Shown: in pieces, positions 11,433 to 22,184 of the stretch
Layout: the number at the start of each line of letters is the position of its first letter
Position numbering within the stretch: position 1 is the stretch's first letter
Assembly (NCBI GenBank): GCA_023213315.1
Contig: JAKCPI010004294.1
Span: 145,344-209,343 of the forward strand
DNA length: 64,000 bases
Reading direction: 5' to 3'
Source: Euborellia annulipes
Lineage: Eukaryota; Arthropoda; Insecta; Dermaptera; Anisolabididae
Notes under the pieces: generated by a model
What the model was told of the DNA's origin: nothing
Seen by the model: only the letters and a program-made list of their open reading frames with translations
Databases searched by the model: none
Position numbers and translations under genes: made by a program

Positions 11433-11822
11433 CTCTCTGACCACAAAGGTGGCTTTCTTTATACGAATGAAAATTTGCGATCCAGTTCAAAGGTTCGTCA
11501 AAGCGCATGTAGTGCAATTCTACAACTCTATGGAAATTTGATCAAAACCCGAGAAGAAATGAGATGCCTTTATTCATTCATTTCATATAATGAGCAATTA
11601 AAATTAGATTCCTATAATATTTTCTCTCTTTTCTTCTTTTTCTTTTTCTTTTTTTTTTTTGAAAGAAAAAAAATTAAGCCCCACTGGATGCTAAATCAGC
11701 TCAAACAAGTTTTGACAAGCGAACACAGTTCTTTTTTTTTGCATAGCCTCTTACAAACTGCCAATGCGCTGAAATATTGGTTGAAAAATATTGCCTCTGA
11801 TGATTTAAAAAAAATAAGGTGA
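11433..11822 (+). other. Possible exon or gene fragment, unrecognised
   Basis: One plus-strand frame stays open from 11433 to the stop at 11820-11822. Two stretches look protein-like: a first part containing KVRQSACSAILQLYGNLI with TREEMRCLY, and a second with HWMLNQLKQVL and FFLHSLLQTANALKYWL. They have the helical, leucine-rich look of HEAT/ARM repeats, but I cannot name a family. A (T/C)-rich run with poly(T) at 11635-11660 lies between them and could be a polypyrimidine tract before an acceptor (ATTAAG at 11684-11689). A possible donor AAG|GTGAAT lies at the end (11817-11825). The reading frame across the poly(T) is therefore probably not translated as one piece. It could equally be chance or a decayed repeat. 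Low confidence. Confidence 0.25.
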
Positions 11823-12037
11823 ATTTTATATTTATTTGTTTTGTTTATAAGTCGACGAGCTAGCCAAAAAAATTTACATTTTAAAGCATTCTTATTATAT
11901 CGACCTCTAATCTATTATTTTATTAATTATTCATTGTATAATACACAGAAAGAAACAATATTTTATCTTCTAAAATTTTTTGGTTAAACACAAATTTAAA
12001 TTCTATTTGTCATTTGCATTTATTTTAAGATTACGCT

Positions 12038-12130
12038 GCCCTCGGCTTGGTGTAGTTGGTAGCGTGCCTGCCTTGTATACCAAGGGTCGCGGGTTCGGAT
12101 CCCATGCAGTCCGATGATTTTATTTATTAT
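12038..12130 (+). repeat. SINE1, tRNA-derived head
   Basis: GGCTTGGTGTAGTTGGTAGC carries box A. CGCGGGTTCGGATCCC carries box B (12089-12103). GCAGTCCGATGATTTTATTT follows, as in the other SINE1 copies. The 3' half present in the 23.9 kb copy is missing or diverged. Confidence 0.8.
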
Positions 12131-13335
12131 CTTCGATAATCTTCAAATACTTGATTTATTATAATAAATAATACAAAATGCAGGCCAAAAATTCATATAA
12201 AAACTAATAATTGTCATTTTGAAAGGTCACATGTTCGAACAATCCCTTTTATAAGCTTGTTTTATTTAAATTTATCTTTCAGTTTTAAAAATCATTTTTG
12301 GTAAATAAATAAATCACAATAGATTCGTAAATCGGAGATTATTTTTTTTTCCTGGATTAAAAAAAAATGAAACACATTGTTTCTGATGTCCATGGCTTAA
12401 ACCTAATTATAGATAATTTAAATTCGAGCATTGTTTTTACAAATAAGTTAAAAAACTGGATAGAAATGATTTCCATAGATAAATGAACCAACCTAGAGGC
12501 AAGTCAAATAAATGATCGTTTACTTAAACCAAATAATCATTCCAGTTTGCATTCGATTAGATTTTGCCGAGTCTAGCAAAGTGAATTAAGTCAGATCTTT
12601 GGATTAAATAATAAGATTTAATTTAACAAATTGTAACCGGCAAATTAATTATTTTAATTTAATTTTATTTCCAATTCTAATTTCTCAATATTATTTTTTA
12701 TTTTTTTATTTTATCTAATTCATTTATTTTTCTCAAGTAGAAAATCCGTTTATTTTCTCTAAAATTTTTCTAACGTATTTTTAACGACTTTTGTATAAAA
12801 TTTCCGTCGCCTCATGCAAACGACACGAGCACGATTCAATTGCTTTGTGACTCTCGTCCTGAACAGTTGCATTGGCTATTCACAATATTTTTGCGTCCTG
12901 CAAAATTAATTCGGGCCAACTTCATCACATTTATTATAAAATTAATTTTGTTTGTTTTTCTTTTTTCCTTTATTCAGAGCTTTGGGTTGTTACATGTCGT
13001 ATTATTATCAGACAGAAAAAAAATATACCATAAACCAGATTCTTTCCTATTTGCAAATATGTGATTTACTGTTACATTAAATATATAAGCCTCTTCCCAA
13101 AAAATTTTGAATTATTTCGTCAAAATATATGTATATCTCCTAGTTGAATTCAATGTCCTAATCCTTTCTTGAGAATTTCTACCCAAAGGGTATTTTCCCC
13201 CCCTCTCCTATTCACATGGAAACACGAGTTCGAAAATGGTCAAATCGTGTTTGGGTATTGTCTTAATCGGATAAATCCTCTCTAATCCCCATACTAGTCT
13301 TCTATCAATTACAATAATTCTTTTAAGTTTTTTAT
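12131..13335. other. AT-rich non-coding DNA
   Basis: No gene or recognisable repeat is visible. The patch at 12800-12860 is slightly less AT-rich, but its short open frame soon becomes low complexity. Confidence 0.5.
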
Positions 13336-13337
13336 AT

Positions 13338-13412
13338 GCCCTCGGGCCTTGGTGTAGTTGCTAGCGTGCTAGTCTTCTATCCCAAGGTTTCGGATCCCAG
13401 ACAGTCCGATAG
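13338..13412 (+). repeat. SINE1, decayed head
   Basis: CCCTCGGGCCTTGGTGTAGT (box A region) is followed by AAGGTTTCGGATCCCAGACA (box B region) and GTCCGAT. It is shorter and more diverged than the other SINE1 copies, with a deletion just before box B. Confidence 0.75.
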
Positions 13413-14930
13413 ATCCGAGTTGAAATATCCTTAGATAATTTTGAAAGAAATATCTACCTATCCTATGTTCATTAGTCTGCCTTCGATTTTGTTGTGAAAT
13501 TCACAAAGTTAAAGGGAGTTAAAAGATAAATAGGCATCTCGAGTTAAAGACACATTCACCTTAAAATATCTGCCAGTGCAATAAAAACTCTTTTGAAAAA
13601 TTCAGAGAAATATCCGAAACTATTTCGAAATATAATATAACAAAAAAAAAAGTAATAACCTTATTCACCTATCTTTTTTAAAATTAGATTAATGCAAATA
13701 AAAAAAAAAAATAAATTCTCTAGGCTATAACTTTTAAATAATGATTATTCAATCAGATGATTTTATTCCAATAAGAATAGTCTAATAAAACTTCACGAAC
13801 AATTTATGAGTGGCTCAGCTAATTTTCATTTGGTTGAAAGTTTTTCAAGCAATTAAACTCTTTCTTGTTTGATTGAAAATTTGAGATATAAAGACAGCCG
13901 AGTGACTGTTCTTTCAAATGAACAACTGTTCGTTTTAATTTAGTTTAAAAGAAATTGAATCAGAGGGGCTTTAAGAGTTGAATAAAATGCAATTAAATGG
14001 TTTTATTTTCACCCTCCGGGTCTCATTTGTTTTTCAATCCCAAAGGTAAAGGCTGATTTAATAGCCTTTGCTTGTTAGACATTATATATTCCTTAAATAT
14101 TAAATGAAAGAAATACATTCCATCTTGGCCCCATCTAAATAACTATTTCGGTTAAGAAATGAAGCTAGATTAAGTATAGGATCAATCTTAAGAAAAATAA
14201 AACCAAGATGAAATCCGCATATCATAAGAGTTCATAAAGTTTTATTACTTTAAATAAATTTAAAATTGATGGGAAAAAATAATATAATCTTTAATGTTAT
14301 ATTCTCATTTTAAATTTAAAATATAAAATCTAGTTTGTATTAAATATTTATTCACACTTTCAATTATTATATAAAAAGATGTGAGTTTGTAGTATCTTAT
14401 GTAATTTCTAAAATATGAGGAGACAAGAATTTGAGTATTTTGGAAAAAAAACTTTGATTTCTAAATAAATCTAGGGTTACAGAAATTAGTAGTTGTATTA
14501 TTGGGATGTAGACAACCCAAAATATTACACTATAAGCCAAAAACAAAGATAACCAGCTTTAGAGATAGCATTCCTTTTTTACTTCAGCGTTTTGATGCTC
14601 TACTTATTATCATTTATGAAATAAAAATAAATTATTTTAAGAAATATTGTCCATACAGATGTTCATAGACGAAAGTAAGCTCTCTCAATGGCTAAAGTAG
14701 ACATGATCTTAATAATAACTCTTAGCATTTTAGGGGAACAGCTTTAACTACTACTCCGGCTTAAAACAGTGCTTCTTGTATTTTTTTTATTATAGAGATT
14801 TTTTCGCGACCCCAGATATTAAGTATAAAATATGGATATATTAATAAAAAATAAGTATTTTCCTATAAATAATTTATCACTTTGGTAAACAATATGAAAA
14901 AAAAATCGTTTAGTATATTTGGGAGCGTAC
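13413..14930. other. AT-rich non-coding DNA
   Basis: No gene or recognisable element is visible. Confidence 0.5.
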
Positions 14931-15180
14931 AAGTATTACGCAATTTGGGGGGAGGGGGTCTCGTAAAACGTTACCATGCGTTACAAGGGGGAAGAGGAGG
15001 GGTTGAACAAGGCGTTACGTAACTGGTATTTTAGCGACTTTCCGATACCTTGCGAAACATAATTGTGACTTTTAGATAAAAATGGCCACTTAATATGTTT
15101 GTTGTATGTATAATGTTACATGGGGGGAGGGGGGTCAAAAAATCTTCAAAAATTGCGTTACGTAATACTTGTAAGGTCCC
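14931..15180. mobile_element. MITE-like element with inverted ends
   Basis: The left end reads GGGAGCGTACAAGTATTACG; the right end reads CGTAATACTTGTAAGGTCCC, its imperfect inverted copy. Internal GGGGGGAGGGGG(G)TC blocks occur twice in the same orientation (14949-14961 and 15122-15135). No coding capacity. I could not find a convincing target duplication; the right flank is an (AT)n tract that obscures it. Confidence 0.65.
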
Positions 15181-15195
15181 TTTTTATATATATAT

Positions 15196-15227
<32 letters not shown>

Positions 15228-15250
15228 AATGTATAGGTCTATATATAAAT
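15181..15250. repeat. (TA)n microsatellite
   Basis: A nearly pure TA tract follows directly on the right end of the MITE at 14931-15180. Confidence 0.85.
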
Positions 15251-15311
15251 AAAATATTTAATATATATTATTACGTAATCACATAAAAAATGTCTGTTAA
15301 CTATTAATATT

Positions 15312-15575
15312 TTTTTTTTTTTTTTTTTTAAACATTCACACTTTTTTCTCATTCACACTCACATTCACACAGCCTTTTCGGCAACTTAGGCCATATAAGA
15401 CATTTGACGATAACCGTTATTTATGAATTTATCTATATTAGGGTCCAGGCATTCTTATTTAAGCCATTTGGTATCCAATTGGCTTAAATAAAATCATCGG
15501 ACTGCCTGGGGTCCGAACCCGCGACGTTTGGTATACGAGGTTAGTAGGCTAACCTCTACGCCAAGCCCCGAGGAC
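15312..15575 (-). repeat. SINE1, full-length copy
   Basis: On the minus strand the copy has CCTCGGGGCTTGGCGTAGAG (box A), GTCGCGGGTTCGGACCCC (box B), GCAGTCCGATGATTTTATTT, the tail with TTGGATACCAAATGGC, a GTGTGAATGTGAGTGTGA-type simple repeat and poly(A). It is flanked by a perfect 13-bp duplication AACTATTAATATT (15299-15311 and 15576-15588), which proves retroposition. Confidence 0.92.
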
Positions 15576-15588
15576 AACTATTAATATT

Positions 15589-17501
15589 ATTAAAAATGGT
15601 AAATAGAAACTCTTAAGAGGAGCAAATTTTTTTCTTTTCCAGCAAGTTTTAATAAAATCCGAAACTCTACATCAAAATTCGTTTGATATTTAATCATTTA
15701 TTTTAAAATTTTTGACAGCGTAAAAAAAAATGTTTTTGCTCTCTGTCATGAAAACGAAATACTTGTGCTGACATTTTTTTTTTCCTCCAGGTTGTTACTA
15801 TCTGCAAAAATTTAAATCAGTTAATGACATATTCAATATTTTATTTTTAATAAAAAAAAAAAAATAATAAATAAATAAATAACAGTTAAATAAAAAAATT
15901 TAATAAAAGATTAAAAATTTCCATTTGATGTCCAATACAACAGCTAATTTTTTTATTACCACCAACCACCCACCACCCACCTTGAAAACGTTCATTTCAT
16001 ATGACATCAACAAATGAGCGGACCTAATTGAAAATATTATAAAACTAAAATTATTATTAAAACCCTCCTAATTATAATTAATTGAAGGGGAGAAAAGGAT
16101 TCCCACTCACGGCGACACAATAAATTATGTAACGTTCTAATGAATAAGGCTTCTAACCAATTAACTAAAGCCTTTCGGCCCAATAAAGATTAAAAAAGTG
16201 TTTTATAAATGATTTTCCAGACAACCTAAAAATTAATTAGAACATTCTATCATCTTTTTTTTTTTTTTTTTGTTATATTTGTTAAGGTAATCTTGACTAG
16301 ATTAAAATGAAAAAAGATAAAATGAAACAAGAGGAAAGTGGATCTTTCTAGTAATGTGATGATTTCTTTGATCGTAATTCATTAAAAAGAAAAAAGAAAA
16401 AATAACTCTTTTGAAAACGAAACATAAAGAATCAAAGAAACATTGATAAAGAAGAATCGCTATTTTGATAAAATGGTTTCTAATCAAGTTCAAACTCAAA
16501 AGAAGACGTAATATTTATTTTTTTTTACTTATTTAGAAATCTAATTTCGAAAAGTAAAAATTGAAAAAAAAAAAAACATACAGTATACTTACCTATCTAT
16601 AAATATAAAAATTTTATTTATATAAATCTAATAGGGTCTAATAATATATATACTTATTTATAAATATTTTTGTTATGTACCAGTACCTATATAGGCTAAT
16701 ACATGTATGTAAAAATTTGTTCCAGATAAGGACATGTTATGATCAATATTTTCTTAAAGGATGCATTTTAAAATATATACTTAAAATCCCATAATATTAT
16801 AATTTTTGCTATATTTTTTAAAGAACTTTTCTTTTTTGGAAACTGTTGCCGTTTCAGTGGCCACCCCGAAGCCCGACTGGAATTGATCTCATCATAATCA
16901 AAATAATTCTACTTTATCGATCTATCTTCCAAATCATGAAAACTTTCATTTATTAATTTTAATTTAAAATTTAAAAAAAAATATTTTTATTAAATAGCTG
17001 CGCAACCCTTTCTGCTTCTGATTTTTCTCCAAATTGAGTCATTCAGCATCATTGTTGGTTGAGTAGAAAAAAATGTTCTATAATTTGTTAAAATCAAAAT
17101 GTATTTAATAACACTCACTACGTCCAAGTGGTCTTACTTGTTAGATGCCTAAAGAGACCTTAAATAAAAAAAAAAAAAAAAAACTAATTACATTATTATT
17201 ATTATTTTTAATCAAATCATTCAATTTTGGTTCTTTTATTTTATCTTTCCAAAATTTAATTCAGATTGAACGGTTGGGGGAGAAGTTAATTTTAATTTAG
17301 GGCTAATTTCTATTTTTTTTTTTTTCTCAAATTAATCGATAACCAATATATTAAATAGAAAAATTAGCAATTTTTTGATATTTTTTAAAAATATTTTATC
17401 ACTACAGGACTGTAGCCATGAAAGGATATTGAGGCCCACCGAATTCCTCTCTCTCCTCCACTCCGAAATCCTGAAAAATTATACAATAAATAAAAAGAAT
17501 T
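15589..17501. other. AT-rich non-coding DNA
   Basis: Several homopolymers occur (15850-15861 A, 16255-16270 T, 17166-17181 A). No gene or repeat is recognised. Confidence 0.5.
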
Positions 17502-17509
17502 ATATAGAG

Positions 17510-17862
17510 CAGTGGTTCCCAACCGGTGTGCCCCGGCACCCAAGGGTGCCGCGAGAATGCCTAAGGGGTGCCGCGAGATATTTAGATGAAAAAAAAAATA
17601 AAAATAAAGAGGCGAAAAAATAAAGTTTTGCTAAAAAAAAGGTCAAATGATTAAAATGAAAGAGGCAAAATTTTCCGTAGATCGAAAAAAATTAAGCTTT
17701 GCCAAAAAAAAAGGTCAAATGATTTTCTCGCAAGGGAAAAAAATTTGCCCCAGAGCGGAAAAATTTTGATAGGGAAAAAAAAGGAAGGGTGCCGCAGGTG
17801 TGTAATATTATTCCCAACGCACCTTTGGGGTGCCGTGGACTTCAAAAGGTTGGGAAACGCTG
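17510..17862. mobile_element. hAT MITE
   Basis: The ends are CAGTGGTTCCCAACC and GGTTGGGAAACGCTG, flanked by a perfect 8-bp duplication ATATAGAG (17502-17509 and 17863-17870). The subterminal GGGTGCCGCGAGA-type repeats on both sides are typical of hAT binding regions. The interior is A-rich and has no transposase. An 8-bp duplication and CAG ends are hallmarks of hAT elements. Confidence 0.93.
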
Positions 17863-17870
17863 ATATAGAG

Positions 17871-18132
17871 GAAACATGGTGTTAAATATTTAAATACTGT
17901 TAGAAAATATTTTTTTATTTTATTTTTTTTTTTACCGAGACCAGAGTCACTGGTCACATTTGCAATTTGTGAATCAGTGCGTCTCGGAGAATAAGAAGAC
18001 CGATTTATGCCCCGATTAAAAATTTTTTTTTTCTCGGGTTCCTATATCTGCAACATACTTTACTTTGCCATTGGGCAAATGGTTTTTCCGACGGCCATTT
18101 AATTAAGTTAAAAAAAAAAAAAAAATTTTTAC
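17871..18132. other. AT-rich non-coding DNA
   Basis: No recognisable gene or element. Confidence 0.4.
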
Positions 18133-18182
18133 GTTTGGTATACGAGGTTAGCACTCTAACCCCTACACCAAGCCTCGAGGGC
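18133..18182 (-). repeat. SINE1 5' fragment
   Basis: The minus strand reads CTCGAGGCTTGGTGTAGGGG (box A region) then TTAGAGTGCTAACCTCGTAT. It stops before box B and has a poly(T) on its left. Confidence 0.7.
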
Positions 18183-18289
18183 AATATTTTTTATTTTCTT
18201 TAAAATTTAGTAATTTGGAAGGGGTGGATTACCTCTAGGATTATCACAACCACTTCATCGAAAAAACTTTTATCAAAAAATGCTACTTA

Positions 18290-18449
18290 GCCCTTGGACT
18301 ATGGTTCGGAGGTAGTTTCTGCCTCTTGTGCCTGGGGTCAAGGGTTCGCATCCCGTCTCATGTGAATTGGTTACCAATCAATTGAAATAAATAGAGACGG
18401 GGTCTAAATGGCCTCCGATGCTGATAAAGACCTTAAGTAAAATAAAAAC
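18290..18449 (+). repeat. SINE2, near full-length
   Basis: Its tRNA-like head has GGTCAAGGGTTCGCATCCCG (box B). The body reads TTGGTTACCAATCAATTGAA, then GGGTCTAAATGGCCTCCGAT, GCTGATAAAGACCTTAAG and an A-rich tail. A 10-bp duplication ATGCTACTTA flanks it (18280-18289 and 18450-18459). Confidence 0.88.
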
Positions 18450-18459
18450 ATGCTACTTA

Positions 18460-21380
18460 TTCTATTCCTGTTTATTTTGAAATTCATTTTTGTTTATTTC
18501 TAATGTTAATCTTATAGCCTATTATTTTATTAAGTTTTTTAAAGATAACTGTTTACTATAATTAGAAATTTGCATTTGTTTTGGAATATTTTTTTAAAAA
18601 TAATATAACACATTGATATAGCTGAATAGCTGCCAAAAACTAAGTAAAAGATTTATTATATAGAGATACTAATAAATTTACTTAACTTGATTAAAATCTA
18701 ATCATTGATTGAGTTATGGGATGAAGAAAAAAAAATATACCATTGCACATCATTTATTGCTAATGTGTTATATTTATCTTTTATATTCTAATATTTATAT
18801 GTAAAAAAAATGATGAATTGTTTAAATAACTAAATTTTTCGGTAAGTTACAGTCGTTCAAAAAAGAAAAATATGATGTACGATTGAATTAAGTATTAGTA
18901 ATAGTGGCCTCTAAATTTTATATCTAATTTTTAAATAAAACTAGACATTAAAGGTATTTAAAATTACCCTTTTTCTTTGTTATCATGAGCGCTAGTTCTC
19001 GTAGTCCCCATTTGTAATCACTTCTTCTTCTCAAACCTATTTAATACCATTCGTCCAAGACAAATTCTCTTGACGTGACTTTGTCATGTCAGGTATGCTT
19101 GCCAATGGACCACAGAAACTAATTATCTAACGTTAATTAGAAAGAATTTTTACAATAATAAAAAAAATATGATATTATGATTGATATGCAAAAGAGGGCG
19201 TTAATCTCATTCCCCCTCTCTTGATCCATCTTCCTCGTCACCTGCACAAGACTATTGAAACCATTTGTGTGCAATTGGACCGATTTGTATTTATAATTAA
19301 TTAGCGATTAGTGATTAATAATTAATTAATATTAATCTCCCTGTAGCAAGCTATATGTTGTTAACCCTCGTCCATTTGGAGAGCAAAAACAATTTGTAAT
19401 TTCCCAACTAACTTTAGCTTTTATATATTACTATTTACTGCATAAAAAATACGCTTGTCATATTTTTTTTTTGTTTGTGAATATCAAAATTTCCAGTTAA
19501 TTTTTAATCTGTCTCAAAAATGAGAAAAAAAATCTGCTTTATTTCAAAATGGCGTCTGGTGGATAAAAAATTCCATAAAGCACTTATTTTGTCCGCTTGG
19601 TCTGAATAGCTGTTCGTCCATCTGTCTATCGGAATCGGAAAGCAAGAAAAAAGAGAGGAAAATCGATTTTGATGACATTTGATATTGGGACATTTTACAA
19701 AAAAAGTTGCCAAGTCGTTTTAATTTCCATTTAGTCTCCAGACAACTTAAAGGCTCTTAAATTTAAGAGATAAACAAACAAAAAAAGAGAGAGAAAAGCT
19801 GACAAAGGTGCAAACAACGAGAAAACCATCCATTTGTTATTAATTAATATCTTTAGATAAGTCTTTTTTTTTAATATTATTTAGGCCTACATTTGTTAAT
19901 ACAAATCTTCTTATGGACTTATGGAATTTGTAAAACAAAAAAAAAAAAAAAAAGATTATACTTCTTGCGAAACAGGAATATCCCTCTGGGGAGTTTTGAA
20001 TGTTTACAAGAGTTATTTTTACTTTCTATACATATATCAATATCGATATCTATACTAGTATATTTTTTACATCTTGCTTCGCTATTTTTGATCTAATATT
20101 GTTGGCATACATATCTTCTCTCTTCTTTCTTTATTTAATTTATTTTTGAAAAAATTCAAAATAAAATATTCTCATTGGTAATCGAATCTATTCCTTTACA
20201 AAGGAGAATCTTTTAGAAAAGCTCTTTTTTTGTTCAAATAACTGACCTAGATCAAAATTTAGTTCTATATATTTTAATAATATAGCACGTGACCTTTTTT
20301 ATTATATAGAATTTCCTTCCATTGAACAAAGCCCCAAAATAGTCTTCAGTCAGAATTTACTTTATTTCCTTTATCCAATTCCTCCTTAAGAATATATATT
20401 TAACTTAATCCTATATTTATTCCTTCGTATCCAACCGAATCTCTAAAATTTTTATATAAAATATAAACATAAATTCTATTGTTCGACTTTATTAATCTAA
20501 TTTCTATCCTTCAAGTTATATGAATTTTGATGTTATCTTATTGTTAGTTTGAACATCAAAATTAGCTTGGAGCTGAGTTCCATAAATTGGCATCTTAACT
20601 CGCTTTGTTTCCAATATATATAACCTTTAATGGTTTCGTATACCTGGAGATGATGAAGGCAGCCGATGTCTAAAAGCGGGTTTTAAATAAACACAGCATA
20701 ATAATATACGAAAGGAAAGTGAGAGATAATTCAATCTAAATATTTACCGAAAATGATTATTTAATAAATTTTAATTTTATTATGCAAAAAGCAAATGATG
20801 TTAATATTATTTGTTAATATCATCCGTCCAATGGAATAAAAAAAAAAAAATATGTGAAAATCAAATTTTGATTTGAATAAGGGAGAGGACAACTCCCAAA
20901 CGCCCTAGGACAAAAAAATATAAATTGCAAAACAAGAGCTGACAGTAAAATATACTCTTCATACATCCTGCATCTTAAAAAAAAAAAAAAAAAAAAAAAA
21001 ACGCCATGCATTTTTCAAAACTCTATTTTATTAGACTTAGATTACTCTTGGAAACAAGGAAATGCTATGAAATTTTCTGAATCTTATTTGGCTGAGATGA
21101 TTTATAGAGTCCATTGTTTTAGCAGCTCACTGACTTTCGAGGCTCAGAGAAATATACAGTCCCAAAAATTAAATCTTTTACGGTGAAGGATGTTCGTTCA
21201 TGCTCCTCAAATCGTACGAAATGCTGCTCCCACTCCAATTGAGAGAGGGTTCTACATTTTGCCAATTACGTCATTCGGGAACGAAAAAAAGACGATTATC
21301 GAAGTGACTAGTCTCAACACATTTATACCTCAAAAACAGTTAATAAATAAAAAATTCATTATATTTGACGGAAGTGAATA
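18460..21380. other. AT-rich non-coding DNA
   Basis: There is poly(A) at 19935-19954 and 20978-21001. No gene is recognisable. Short open frames at 19504-19713, 20820-21011 and 21190-21381 show no family features. Confidence 0.5.
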
Positions 21381-21385
21381 GCTGA

Positions 21386-21740
21386 TAAATGCGCCAGAGC
21401 CAAAGTTTCAGTCGCATATAGGACCATCTTCAGGGCTATAATACAACTGATACATTTGAACATCAATATCACAATTTTTTTTTAGTTATAACAAAATTTA
21501 ACATAATATTTACCCAAGCCATTGTCAACACATTGATTCTCCAGTGGTCATATTGGCTCATATCCTCCACTGGAGGATCAATATTTTGACAATGGCTTGG
21601 TAAATATTATGTTAAATTGTAAACGAATTATGTATTGTTATAACTAAAAAAATTGTGATATTGATGTTTAAATGTATCAGTTGTATTATAGCCCTGAGGA
21701 TGGTCTTATATGTGACTGAAACGTCGGCTCTGGCACATTA
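21386..21740. mobile_element. Large palindrome, Penelope-like, with two hammerhead cores
   Basis: About 175 bp on the left is the imperfect inverted copy of the right, with the centre near 21560 (ATTCTCCAGTGG vs CCACTGGAGGAT). The right arm on the plus strand carries CTGAGGA (21694-21700), stem II GGTC/GACT, GAAA (21718-21721), C and GTC (21723-21725), with stem I AGCC/GGCT. The left arm on the minus strand carries CTGAAGA (21433-21427) and GAAAC (21409-21405), but TTT replaces GTC. The arrangement matches inverted Penelope-like terminal repeats with minimal hammerhead motifs. No reverse transcriptase remains. Confidence 0.65.
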
Positions 21741-21742
21741 AT
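21690..21742 (+). ncRNA. Hammerhead ribozyme-like motif, right arm
   Basis: The order is stem I AGCC, core CTGAGGA, stem II GGTC/GACT (one G-U pair), core GAAA, C, cleavage triplet GTC, stem I GGCT. An outer AATGT / ACATT pairing could extend stem I. All conserved core bases fit the CUGANGA...GAAA consensus. Activity is not tested. Confidence 0.6.
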
Positions 21743-21911
21743 TAATAAATACTACATACAATACATAAAACTACTACAATAAAAACTACTAGCTGTTTGC
21801 TCATTGGAGAAATCCAAAAATCTTTAAACTAAAAATTCAATAGATGAACTAACTATCTACTCATTGGAATTATTTGGACAGAAGAACCAATTTCCAATCT
21901 GTTTTCTAGAA

Positions 21912-22174
21912 CAGCGTTTCTCAACCTTTTTTGGCCCGCGGACCAGTAAAATTTGTAAAAAAAATTCGCGGGCCAGTGATATTTTTTAACAACAAAATTT
22001 CACTAGGTATTAAAGAACTACTACATAAGTTAATTGTAACATTTTTATTATCATTTACTTACAATTAATTACTTACAAAAATCACAGAAAATTATAAAAA
22101 AAATTGTCCGCGGACCAGTAAAATTTCTCCGCGGACCACTGGTGGTCCTCCGGACCAGCGGTTGAGAATAGCTA
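21912..22174. mobile_element. hAT MITE
   Basis: The ends are CAGCGTTTCTCAACC and GGTTGAGAATAGCTA, flanked by a perfect 8-bp duplication TTCTAGAA (21904-21911 and 22175-22182). GCGGACCAGTAAAATTT-type subterminal repeats occur on both sides. There is no coding sequence. Confidence 0.93.
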
Positions 22175-22184
22175 TTCTAGAATG

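Noticed and set aside
12038..12130. A functional tRNA gene
   Set aside because: It is one of several copies with the same downstream GCAGTCCGATGATTTTATTT, some with insertion duplications, so it is a SINE head.
20645..20690. GATGATGAAGGCAGCCGATGTC as a hammerhead core
   Set aside because: The GAAA segment is missing and stem II is too short.
21190..21381. A small gene of 63 codons
   Set aside because: No family, acceptor or promoter feature is visible, and it ends directly at the palindrome.
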